From: Deltaproteobacteria bacterium
Lineage (GTDB): Bacteria > Desulfobacterota > Deferrisomatia > Deferrisomatales > JACRMM01
DNA: 64,000 nt
NCBI GenBank assembly: GCA_016214985.1
Contig: JACRMM010000004.1
Span: 186,001 to 250,000 of the forward strand
Direction of reading: 5' to 3'
Below the pieces are notes generated by a model. It made no database searches and was not told where the DNA came from. It worked only from the letters and a program-made list of their open reading frames with translations. Shown piece by piece: positions 9,285-16,946 of this stretch. The translations under genes were made by a program, and so were the position numbers. Positions within the stretch are counted from its first letter, which is position 1; every line of letters starts with the position of its first letter.

Positions 9285-11633
9285 TCACCTCCCTCGGAGC
9301 TCGAGGCGCACGAGGCCGCTGGCCGCGTGGCGCCCCTTCTCGGCCTTGTCGTAGACGGCGAAGGAGAGGGCGTACGTGTTCCTCTCCTTCAGGGCGAGGT
9401 CGTCCGCGTGCCGCGTGTCGAGGGCCCGCGCGAACTCCACGGTCCACGTCCCTCCCTCCCAGAGCCCCGCGGCCTTCACGTCGCCCCGGCTGCCCGAGGC
9501 CTCGGCGCGGCGGTAGCTGGGGATCACCGCGCCCTGGTAGTCAACGGGGATGAAGAAGGACCATCCCGGCGAGCCGCTGTCCGGGTCTTCTCGGATCCAG
9601 ACCTGACCGGCCCCTCCGCGGGAGGCGTACGGGTTCGACTTGGGGATGCGCTCGCGGCTGATGCGGTACGTCTCGTCTTCAGCGAGACCGGAGAGCTCCG
9701 ACCAGAACGCCCTCCAGATCCAGAGGTCCGCCTCCTGGTTCTGTCCCTGGAGCATGCAGGAATCGCTGGGGGGCTTGCCCCGGAACAGTGCCACGGCCAG
9801 GGCGTCGTCAACCTGAGAGCCCTGGCGGTATGTCTTCTTCGCCGCGTCCCAGATCCACGGCCGATACTGGTCGTCGCGGCTCGCGTCGTTCCACTGGGCG
9901 AGCAGGTACAGGGTGCGGCCGTCGTGCACCGCCTTGACGACGATCGAGCGCGGTCCACCGGCCACAGGAATCTCGGTCCCGGGTGCGCTCTGCCAGGCGC
10001 TGTCGTTGGCACGGCCGTTGATGACCGGGGGCGACCCCACGTAAGGGGCCACGACTGTGGACTCAGGCAGCGGCGCGCCGGCGCCGGGCTCGGTCTTGCC
10101 CTTTCGGAACGCGTCCAGGGCCGCTCGCGCTTCGGGGACCTTGGGGCTCTTGGGCCACGCCTTCAGAAACACTTCCAGGGCCTCGGAACTGCCGCGGGCC
10201 TGCGCCTCCTGAAAGGCCACCTCGGAACCGGCGTTTCGCAGAGCGGTGAGGCGTTTGCGGGCGTCGTCGGCGTGGCGGCCCTTGGGTCGCGTCGCCAGGT
10301 ACGCCTCGAGTCCCGCGGTCGAGCCTGTCGCCTCCGCGAACGCGGCGTCGTCGGCTTCGGAGCCCTTCAGGTACTGGCGGATCTCGGGAGCCTCCGGCGC
10401 GTCTGGGTACGCGGCGAGGAAGACCCGGTAGGCGGTCGTGTTGTCGAGGCGCCGGGTCTCGTCGTACGCCTCGCGGCGCCGCCGATCCACTTCGGTGCGC
10501 GCCCGGCTCTCGGCCCTGGCCTGTTCCTGCTGGAGCTCCAGGGCCCGAAGCCGCGCCTCCACCTCAGGCACCCGGACCGACGAGGGGAAACGCTGGAGAA
10601 AGCCTCGGTACGCCTGGGCCTCATCCGCGCTCTTGGCCTTTTCGTACTCGGCCTCGGCCCGGAGGGTCTCGACCCTCGCGCGAGCCTCCTTGGCTTGTGC
10701 CACCGACGGGAAGGCGACCAGAAATTCCTCCCAGGCGGCGAGCGTTCCCTCCTCGGTCGCCTCTCGGAAGGCCGTCTCGGCCTTCTCGGCAGGGGATGGC
10801 TCGGGCGGCGCCTCGGGGGTGGGGGTGACGCGTACCCGGAGCCCGGTGTCCCCGGGAGGAGGCTCGGCGGGTGTGGGCACGGAGACCTCAGCTACCGCTT
10901 CGGGAGGGGTCGCTGGCGTGGCCGGTCCTGCAGAGGGACGAGCCGGCGGAGGGGCTGGCGGAGGAGCCGACGGTTGTGGAGTCGGGACTTCCGCCTCGGT
11001 CGATTCCCCGAGGAGCGGCCTCGCCGGCACGAAGTACTTGGGGTTTCGTTCCGGCTCCTCCTCGGGAGGGGGTTGGCCCACGACCCGCTCTCGCCGAGAT
11101 ACCCGGCGGAGCTGCGGCTCCGCCTCCTGCGCCGGGGCCTGTGCCGGCGTTGCCGCGGGAGAAGGAGAGGGCAGGGGAGCCGCCGCGGGCGGGGCCTGGG
11201 CGGGTTCGCTCGCCTTGGACCACGCATACCCGAGCCGCAAGATGAGGTCCTGATCGTTCTTCACGACGTCGATCGGTTGAATGTTGGGGTCGGCCTGCGT
11301 GAGAAGCCGGAACGTCTCGTTCAGGTGAACTCCCATGGCCATCCGATAGTAGTCGTGCTTGTTGCCGAAGAGGCGGAAATCGGCCCTCTCCTCGTTGCGC
11401 CGAGCTCCGAAGGACAGCGTGATGTCGTCGCCGGATCGCGAGATGTCGACGGCCACGAGGCCGCGATTTGCCTCCAGGATCGCGCGTCGAAGGTCTGCGT
11501 ACTTCTTGTCGTCGGAGTCGGAGGCGATCTCGTAGAGGAGGTCTCGGGTCAGGCGGATCTCGATCGGAGGCGGCTGGCAGTGGGCGGGTGAAGCGACGAG
11601 GCTGAGGAGGAGCGCGAGGAGGGTGGTGCTCAG
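9285..11633 (-). CDS. Secreted repeat protein with ethylbenzene-dehydrogenase-type heme domain
   Basis: About 782 residues in four parts: (1) a hydrophobic export signal (LGLLSTTLLALLLSLVASPA) followed by a small mixed domain, (2) a Pro/Ala-rich linker of about 150 residues, (3) an alpha-helical part with recurring 40-50 residue units ending in AFP, RFP or AYP, like outer-membrane TPR-type repeats, and (4) a C-terminal beta domain from about VVAPYVGSPPVINGRAND to the end. The last part resembles the heme-b-binding subunit domain of ethylbenzene/DMSO-reductase-type enzymes (VDDALAVALF, SCMLQGQ, ADLWIWRAFWS); a Met there could be an axial ligand. The only in-frame start near the signal is a CTG at 11633 overlapping the upstream TGA (CTGA). 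The next ATG (11765) would bury the signal 44 residues in. The start is therefore uncertain. Confidence 0.7.
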   Translation of the reverse strand: MSTTLLALLLSLVASPAHCQPPPIEIRLTRDLLYEIASDSDDKKYADLRRAILEANRGLVAVDISRSGDDITLSFGARRNEERADFRLFGNKHDYYRMAMGVHLNETFRLLTQADPNIQPIDVVKNDQDLILRLGYAWSKASEPAQAPPAAAPLPSPSPAATPAQAPAQEAEPQLRRVSRRERVVGQPPPEEEPERNPKYFVPARPLLGESTEAEVPTPQPSAPPPAPPPARPSAGPATPATPPEAVAEVSVPTPAEPPPGDTGLRVRVTPTPEAPPEPSPAEKAETAFREATEEGTLAAWEEFLVAFPSVAQAKEARARVETLRAEAEYEKAKSADEAQAYRGFLQRFPSSVRVPEVEARLRALELQQEQARAESRARTEVDRRRREAYDETRRLDNTTAYRVFLAAYPDAPEAPEIRQYLKGSEADDAAFAEATGSTAGLEAYLATRPKGRHADDARKRLTALRNAGSEVAFQEAQARGSSEALEVFLKAWPKSPKVPEARAALDAFRKGKTEPGAGAPLPESTVVAPYVGSPPVINGRANDSAWQSAPGTEIPVAGGPRSIVVKAVHDGRTLYLLAQWNDASRDDQYRPWIWDAAKKTYRQGSQVDDALAVALFRGKPPSDSCMLQGQNQEADLWIWRAFWSELSGLAEDETYRISRERIPKSNPYASRGGAGQVWIREDPDSGSPGWSFFIPVDYQGAVIPSYRRAEASGSRGDVKAAGLWEGGTWTVEFARALDTRHADDLALKERNTYALSFAVYDKAEKGRHAASGLVRLELRGR

Positions 11634-12250
11634 GAGGCCGAGCCGGTGACCATGGCGCGGATCGCCTCTCCGACCGAGCGGGAGGCGCTGTTGTCGAGGA
11701 ACACGTGGACATACTTCTCCACCCTCTCCGCCAGTCCGAGCAGGTCCTCGTCCGAATCTCCGCATTGATCCACCGCCTGCAGGAGCCGCTTGGCGCCCCG
11801 TCCGAAACGCTTCTGCAACAGGTCCCTGATCTGCTTCTTGATCTCCGCGGGGTCGCGGATGGGTTCCGGAGTGCCGAGCCAATCGTCGCCGAGCTCTGCC
11901 CCGCCGCCGTCCCACCCGCCGCCGTTGCCGTCGCCGTCTCGCCGGGACTCGTCGAGAAGGCGGGCGGCCTCCATCACGAGGTTCGTCGGGTCCATGGCGA
12001 TCGTGTGCCGGGGAGCCGTCGAGTCGCTCTGGAACTGGAACTCGCCCGCGGGTACCCGGAACAGGGTAAAGACGGCCGCCGTTCCCTCGGCGCCCGGGTA
12101 CTCGGCATGGACGACGTTGCCGTCCTCGAAGAACAGGGCGGCTCCTCCCGCCTCGCAGTCGACCCGCAGGGCGCCGCTCTTGCGGCCGAAACCGACGAGC
12201 TGAATGATGTCGGCGAGTCCGAAGTCCTTGAGATTACCCCGAAGCTCCAA
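11630..12250 (-). CDS. DUF4388 (PATAN-type) protein
   Basis: 206 residues starting at TTG. The N-terminal domain (LRGNLKDFGLADIIQLVGFGRKSGALRV ... ALFFEDGNVVHAEYPGAEG) is a clear DUF4388 module, a regulatory domain often fused to receivers or found beside two-component and gliding or motility genes. A Gly/Asp-rich linker leads to a helical C-terminal part (KKQIRDLLQKRFGRGAKRLLQAVD). It is the first gene of a minus-strand run with the heme-domain protein, the two-TM protein and the unknown at 7899. Its stop overlaps the apparent CTG start of the next gene. The role is unknown; the context suggests signal-responsive assembly of an envelope protein. Confidence 0.75.
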   Translation of the reverse strand: MELRGNLKDFGLADIIQLVGFGRKSGALRVDCEAGGAALFFEDGNVVHAEYPGAEGTAAVFTLFRVPAGEFQFQSDSTAPRHTIAMDPTNLVMEAARLLDESRRDGDGNGGGWDGGGAELGDDWLGTPEPIRDPAEIKKQIRDLLQKRFGRGAKRLLQAVDQCGDSDEDLLGLAERVEKYVHVFLDNSASRSVGEAIRAMVTGSAS

Positions 12251-12322
12251 TCCCTACCCCCTCGCCGGGGCGCGCCCCATTCTCTTATCGGATGCGACGG
12301 ATGAAACGATGAATGCCTGCCG

Positions 12323-12544
12323 TCAGGTCGTGTGGCGCCCGGCGGGGCCCAGCGCCTGCTCGGCCTTCCTCAGCGCCTCGTTGGCACGGTCCACGGCGCG
12401 AATGGCCTCCTCCAAGTGCTCGGCGGCCGAGGCGAGCCCGGAGGTGGCCGCCCGCTCGGCCCACTCCCGGTAGGTCTGGGCGTGAGCGTCGTTGTGCTCA
12501 ATCCAGTGCTCGAGGAGGTGGAGGAGTTTGCTGGCCGTGTCCAT
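12323..12544 (-). CDS. Small HxxHN helical protein, DUF8180-like
   Basis: 73 residues, all alpha: MDTASKLLHLLEHWIEHNDAHAQTY, then helices rich in Ala/Glu. The LxHWIEHNxxHAxxYxxWA pattern matches a family of very small bacterial proteins of unknown function whose clustered His residues suggest metal binding. I chose the ATG at 12544 because it precedes the conserved segment; the longer upstream frame runs into an AT-rich leader. It stands alone, divergent from engB-cmk. Confidence 0.65.
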   Translation of the reverse strand: MDTASKLLHLLEHWIEHNDAHAQTYREWAERAATSGLASAAEHLEEAIRAVDRANEALRKAEQALGPAGRHTT

Positions 12545-12692
12545 GGCAAAATCCAAAAGTAGAAGCGTTTTTGATGGGTTAAGGGAAACGATATTCTTTC
12601 GGGATGCCCGGGGGATGTCAAGAATGAAGTTGAACTCGCGGGCGCAGGGCCAGTAGGGTGCGGGTCCGAAGAACCGGAGCGCCGGAGGCCAG

Positions 12693-14060
12693 ATGCGAAA
12701 CGAAGAGTTCAGACCGGAGCGGTGTTGCTTCCTGTTCGGCGCGGGGCGTGCGGATCGGGCCCCGGAGACGTCGCTGCCGGAGGTGGCGGTGGCGGGACGG
12801 TCCAACGTCGGAAAGTCGTCTCTGATCAACTTTCTGCTGGGGCGCCGGGGCCTCGCCCGCACGTCGGGCATGCCCGGCCGTACCCAGGAGCTCAACTTCT
12901 TCTCCGTGGACGAGCGCCTGGTCCTGGTGGACCTGCCGGGCTACGGGTACGCCCGCGCACCGTGGGAGGAAGTGCGGCGGTGGCTCGAGGCGATCGCCCG
13001 GTTCGTGCGGGGGAGGGAGGCTCTGCGCGGCGTGGTCCTGCTGCTCGACATCCGCCGCGACCCCTCGCCCGAGGACCAGGCCTTCGCGCGAATGGTCCGC
13101 GACGCCGAGCGCCTCCTCCTGCCGGTGGTGACCAAGGCCGACAAGGTGGCCCGCGGGCAACGCCCAGGGCGTTTGGCGGCGATCGCCGCCGCCATCGGTG
13201 TGGCGCCGACGGAGCTGCGGGTGACGTCGACCAAAGATCGCCTGGGCCGGGGAGAGACGTGGAAGGGGATCCTTGCGATGGTAGAGGGGGCCGCGGGTCC
13301 GGCGCCCGTGGGCTCTGCGCCGCCGCGGGCGCTGGTCGTGGCGGTGGATGGCCCCTCGGGTGCGGGGAAGAGTACGGTGGCCCGCAGTCTGGCCGGCCGC
13401 CTGGGGTGGAACCACGTCGACACCGGGGCCATGTACCGGTCCATCGGGCTCAAGGCCGACCGGCTCGGGGTCGCGCTCGACGACGATGCGGCCCTGGAGG
13501 CTGTGTGCCGCGAGACTCGACTCGAGCTGGGGCGCCGGCCCGACGGGACCCTCGCCGTCCTGCTCGACGGCGAGGACGTGTCCGAGGCGATTCGGGAGCA
13601 CCGGGTGAGCGAGCTGGCCTCCCGGGTCTCGGCCCGCGCGCCGGTGCGCGCGGCCATGACGGGATACCAGCGCGAGCTGGGCCTCGCCTCGCCCTCGGTG
13701 CTCGAGGGCCGAGACATCGGCACGGTCGTCTTCCCCGATGCGGTCCTCAAGGTCTACCTGACCGCGTCCGACCTCGAGCGGGCCGAGCGCCGGGCCCGGG
13801 AGCTCGAGCTGCGTGGCGAGCCCGTGGACCGTGAACAGCTCCTCGGCGACCTTCGGGAGCGCGACCGGGCCGACAGTGTCCGGGCGCATGCTCCGCTGCG
13901 TCAGGCACCGGATGCCGTGGTCGTCGACACGACCGGCCGCGGCGTGGACGAGGTGGTGGAGCTCCTCGTTCAGCTCGTCCACGAGGCCGTTGGCGGCGGT
14001 GCCCCCACGACGGCGGGTGACCCGGCCGCGGTTCGGGAGCTGTCGCCCGTGCGGAAGTAG
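12693..14060 (+). CDS. Fusion of EngB/YsxC GTPase and cytidylate kinase
   Basis: 455 residues with two complete domains in one uninterrupted frame. Residues 1-198 are an EngB (YihA/YsxC) ribosome-assembly GTPase: G1 GRSNVGKSS at 35-43, G2 Thr in MPGRTQELNFF, G3 DLPGYGYA at 80-87, G4 TKAD at 147-150 and G5 TSTKD near 178. After a short Ala/Pro linker, residues 213-440 are a CMP kinase: P-loop DGPSGAGKST at 219-228, DTGAMYR, EGRDIGT, and RRARELELRGE near the lid. CMP kinase makes CDP/dCDP; EngB assists 50S maturation. GGAGG lies 5 nt before the ATG. rpsA follows, the usual partner of cmk. The fusion is seen directly and is not a common architecture. Confidence 0.93.
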   Translation: MRNEEFRPERCCFLFGAGRADRAPETSLPEVAVAGRSNVGKSSLINFLLGRRGLARTSGMPGRTQELNFFSVDERLVLVDLPGYGYARAPWEEVRRWLEAIARFVRGREALRGVVLLLDIRRDPSPEDQAFARMVRDAERLLLPVVTKADKVARGQRPGRLAAIAAAIGVAPTELRVTSTKDRLGRGETWKGILAMVEGAAGPAPVGSAPPRALVVAVDGPSGAGKSTVARSLAGRLGWNHVDTGAMYRSIGLKADRLGVALDDDAALEAVCRETRLELGRRPDGTLAVLLDGEDVSEAIREHRVSELASRVSARAPVRAAMTGYQRELGLASPSVLEGRDIGTVVFPDAVLKVYLTASDLERAERRARELELRGEPVDREQLLGDLRERDRADSVRAHAPLRQAPDAVVVDTTGRGVDEVVELLVQLVHEAVGGGAPTTAGDPAAVRELSPVRK

Positions 14061-14080
14061 GCGCCGCGCCGAGATTTCCG

Positions 14081-14109
14081 TTGTGCCGGGCCGAAAACCT
14101 GTGATACCC
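14081..14109 (+). promoter_or_regulatory. Candidate sigma-70-type promoter of rpsA
   Basis: TTGTGC at 14081-14086, a 17-nt spacer, then GATACC at 14104-14109. The match to TTGACA/TATAAT is partial but the spacing is ideal, and it lies just upstream of the hairpin leader of rpsA. Confidence 0.4.
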
Positions 14110-14124
14110 TCCGCGCCTTCCGAC

Positions 14125-14152
14125 AAAAGGGGGCGCTTCGCGGCCCTTTTTG
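14125..14152 (+). promoter_or_regulatory. Hairpin with T-tract in the rpsA leader
   Basis: AAAAGGGGGCGC-TTCG-CGGCCCTTTTT forms an imperfect stem with a TTCG loop and trailing T residues, 35 nt before the rpsA ATG. It could terminate transcription from engB-cmk or act as an attenuator/autoregulatory leader; S1 is known to autoregulate its own mRNA in enteric bacteria. The hairpin is visible; the function is inferred. Confidence 0.45.
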
Positions 14153-14184
14153 AATAAAAGCCCAAAGGAGGCACCGCAACGCAC

Positions 14185-15903
14185 ATGAACATCTCAACCA
14201 CGCAGGAGACCCCGGGCGAGGAGGCACTGGACTTCGGCAGAATGCTCGAGGAGCACGAGGCCGGAGCCAAAGAGGGCCAGGTCGCCAAAGGCAGGGTGAT
14301 CAAGCTCACCAACGACTTCGCCGTGATCGACATCGGCTACAAGTCGGAGGGCGTCGTCGCCGTCGAAGAGTTCCGAACTGTCGACGGCAAGATCGACGTG
14401 AAGGTGGGCGACGAGGTTGACGTGCTCGTCGAGCAGCTCGAGAACGACGACGGCATGGTCGTCCTGTCCAAGGACAAGGCCGACAAGATCCGGATCTGGG
14501 ACGCCATCAGCAAGGCGGCCGAGAACGACGAGGTCGTCGAGGGCCGCATCGTCGCCCGTATCAAGGGCGGCCTGTCGGTCGACATCGGTGTCCGGGCCTT
14601 CCTGCCCGGATCCCAGGTGGCGCTGCGGCCGGTGCGCCAGCTCGAGAAGCTCATCGGCGAGAAGTTCCAGTTCAAGATCATCAAGTTCAACCGCCGCCGG
14701 GGCAACATCGTCCTCTCCCGCCGGGTGCTCCTCGAGAAGGAGCGCGAGGTCCAGCGCAAGGACACCCTCCAGAAGCTCCAGGAGGGCGCCGTGCTCCAGG
14801 GCGTGGTCAAGAACATCACCGACTACGGGGCGTTCATCGACCTGGGCGGCATCGATGGCCTCCTGCACGTCACGGACATGAGCTGGGGCCGCGTCAACCA
14901 CCCCAGCGAGATGTTCGACATCGGCGACGAGCTCACGGTCAAGGTCCTCTCCTTCGACCCGGAGCGCGAGCGCGTGAGCCTGGGGCTCAAGCAACTCCAG
15001 CCTGACCCCTGGTCCATGGCCGAGGACAAATACCCCATCGGCGGCAAGGTGACGGGCAAGGTCGTCTCCATTACCGATTACGGCGCCTTCGTGGAGTTGC
15101 AGAAGGGGATCGAGGGCCTCGTCCACATCTCGGAGATGAGCTGGACCAAGCGCGTCACGCATCCGAGCGAAAAGGTGCAGATCGGCGACGAGGTGGAGGT
15201 GATGGTCCTCAACCTCGACACGAACCGCAAGCGCATCTCGCTCGGCATGAAGCAGTGCCTGTCCAACCCCTGGGAGCTCCTGGAGTCCCGGTACCCGGTC
15301 GGCACCGTGGTGCGCGGCAACATCCGCAACATCACCGACTTCGGGATCTTCCTGGGCGTGGAGGAGGGCATCGACGGCCTCATCCACGTGAGCGACATCT
15401 CCTGGACCAAGCGCGTCAACCACCCCGCGACGCTCTACAACGTGGGGGACGAGGTCGAGGCCGTCGTGCTCAACATCGACAAGGACAACGAGCGCTTCAG
15501 CCTCGGAGTCAAGCAGCTCCAGCCCGACCCGTGGGCGTCCGTGAACATCCGGTACCGCGTGGGCTCGATCGTGACGGGCAAGGTGACGAACATCGCCGAC
15601 TTCGGCGTGTTCGTCGAGCTGGAGCCGGGCGTCGAGGGTCTCGTGCACATCAGTGAGGTGTCGAGCAACAAGGTGGACGACATCTCTGCAGTGCTGCAGC
15701 CGGGGCAGGAGATCCAAGCCGAGGTGCTCAACATCGACCAGGAGGAGCGCAAGATTTCGCTCTCCATGAAGGCGATCGAGAACGCGGAGGTGCGGGAGGA
15801 GAAGAAGGCCCTCTCCGCCATGCAGGCTGAGATGGCGGCCCAGTCCGCCTCCACCCTGGGCGAGAAGCTCCTGGCGGCCCGGGAGAAGAAGAACAAGAAC
15901 TAG
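14185..15903 (+). CDS. rpsA: 30S ribosomal protein S1
   Basis: 572 residues with six S1 (OB-fold) domains; the typical proteobacterial length is about 560. Repeated signatures are TDYGAFIDLGGIDGLLHVTDMSWGR, ITDYGAFVELQKGIEGLVHISEMSW, ITDFGIFLGVEEGIDGLIHVSD and IADFGVFVELEPGVEGLVHISE, with the less conserved first two domains at the N-terminus. S1 binds mRNA leaders and brings them to the 30S subunit. AAAGGAGG precedes the ATG. It follows the EngB-Cmk fusion, preserving the common cmk-rpsA neighbourhood, and ends at a strong terminator. Confidence 0.97.
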   Translation: MNISTTQETPGEEALDFGRMLEEHEAGAKEGQVAKGRVIKLTNDFAVIDIGYKSEGVVAVEEFRTVDGKIDVKVGDEVDVLVEQLENDDGMVVLSKDKADKIRIWDAISKAAENDEVVEGRIVARIKGGLSVDIGVRAFLPGSQVALRPVRQLEKLIGEKFQFKIIKFNRRRGNIVLSRRVLLEKEREVQRKDTLQKLQEGAVLQGVVKNITDYGAFIDLGGIDGLLHVTDMSWGRVNHPSEMFDIGDELTVKVLSFDPERERVSLGLKQLQPDPWSMAEDKYPIGGKVTGKVVSITDYGAFVELQKGIEGLVHISEMSWTKRVTHPSEKVQIGDEVEVMVLNLDTNRKRISLGMKQCLSNPWELLESRYPVGTVVRGNIRNITDFGIFLGVEEGIDGLIHVSDISWTKRVNHPATLYNVGDEVEAVVLNIDKDNERFSLGVKQLQPDPWASVNIRYRVGSIVTGKVTNIADFGVFVELEPGVEGLVHISEVSSNKVDDISAVLQPGQEIQAEVLNIDQEERKISLSMKAIENAEVREEKKALSAMQAEMAAQSASTLGEKLLAAREKKNKN

Positions 15904-15939
15904 GGCCGGCGGCCTCCCGCCGCTCCACCGGAACGACAC

Positions 15940-15971
15940 AGAGCCGGGGCCTTCAGGTCCCGGCTCTTTTC
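15940..15971 (+). terminator. Rho-independent terminator after rpsA
   Basis: AGAGCCGGG paired with CCCGGCTCT (9 bp, extended by GCC/GGT inside) followed by TTTTCTT, 37 nt after the rpsA stop. Confidence 0.85.
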
Positions 15972-16060
15972 TTGCCGTTGCCGGCGCCTCGCGTTCGTTG
16001 TAGCTTCCGGGACAGACGCGGGGCGCCGGATGTCCCAGTGCCGACAGAGGATCCTGACCC

Positions 16061-16927
16061 ATGACAAGAAAGAAGGCCTTGATCGCCCTCGGTATTGCGG
16101 CCGCCCTCCTCATCGGCCTCTGCCTGGCGCTGTCGCTCCGGCCGGGGGGCGTCGCAGCCGGCCGGCGCATCGGCGTGGTGGAGGTCCGCGGCTTCCTGGC
16201 CGACCCACAGTCCGCGGTGGATGCCCTGCGCGACCTGCGGAAGGACGAGGGGATCAAGGCCGTGGTGGTCCGAGTCGAGAGCCCCGGGGGGCTCGTGGCC
16301 CCCTCCCAGGAGATCCACGACGAGCTTGCCCGCACGGCCGCGGTGAAGCCGGTCGTGGTGTCCATGGGCGTCGTGGCGGCGTCGGGCGGGTACTATCTCG
16401 CGGCGCCCGCGACCCGGATCGTCGCCGACCCGGGTACGGCGACCGGGTCCATCGGCGTGATCCTGAAGTTCGACGAGGTTCACGGCCTGCTCGACAAGCT
16501 GGGTGTGCGCACCGGTGTGGTGAAGAGCGGGGCCATGAAGGACGCAGGGTCCCCCTTCCGGCCGATGTCGACGCAGGAAAAGGCCGTTTTCCAAGGCCTC
16601 GTGGACGATATCTTCGCGCAGTTCGTCGACGCCGTGGCCCGGGGGCGCAAGATGGACCGCGAACGGGTGCTGGCGCTGGCCGATGGCCGCGTGTACTCCG
16701 GTCGCCAGGCCCAGAAGCTCGGCCTGGTGGACGAGCTCGGGGGGTTCTGGGACGCGGTGGCTCGAGCGCAGACGCTCGCGGGCCTCTCCGGGGAGCCGGA
16801 GCTGGACTATCGGGGCAAGAAGTCGGGAGGCCTCCTGCGCCTGATCCTCGGCGAAGACTCGGACGCCCTCGCTCCCCTGCACTCGGTCTCCGCCGGTCCG
16901 CTGCGGCTCGAGGTGCCGGGGTGGTAG
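16061..16927 (+). CDS. sppA: Signal peptide peptidase SppA (short form)
   Basis: 288 residues: an N-terminal membrane anchor (ALIALGIAAALLIGLCLALSL) followed by one S49 peptidase domain. The catalytic pair is visible as Ser108 in VVAASGGYYLA and Lys160 in KSGAMKDAGS; VRVESPGG and ATGSIGVI are the other family motifs. This is the Bacillus-type short form, which digests cleaved signal peptides in the membrane or periplasm. It starts 90 nt after the rpsA terminator and is followed 19 nt later by the RqcH gene on the same strand. Confidence 0.92.
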   Translation: MTRKKALIALGIAAALLIGLCLALSLRPGGVAAGRRIGVVEVRGFLADPQSAVDALRDLRKDEGIKAVVVRVESPGGLVAPSQEIHDELARTAAVKPVVVSMGVVAASGGYYLAAPATRIVADPGTATGSIGVILKFDEVHGLLDKLGVRTGVVKSGAMKDAGSPFRPMSTQEKAVFQGLVDDIFAQFVDAVARGRKMDRERVLALADGRVYSGRQAQKLGLVDELGGFWDAVARAQTLAGLSGEPELDYRGKKSGGLLRLILGEDSDALAPLHSVSAGPLRLEVPGW

Positions 16928-16946
16928 CGGGTTCCCGACCCGCCTG

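Noticed and set aside
14194..16365. A 723-codon open frame antisense to rpsA
   Set aside because: Its translation is a His/Leu/Val/Asp-rich mirror of the repeated S1 domains. No start or ribosome-binding site supports it.
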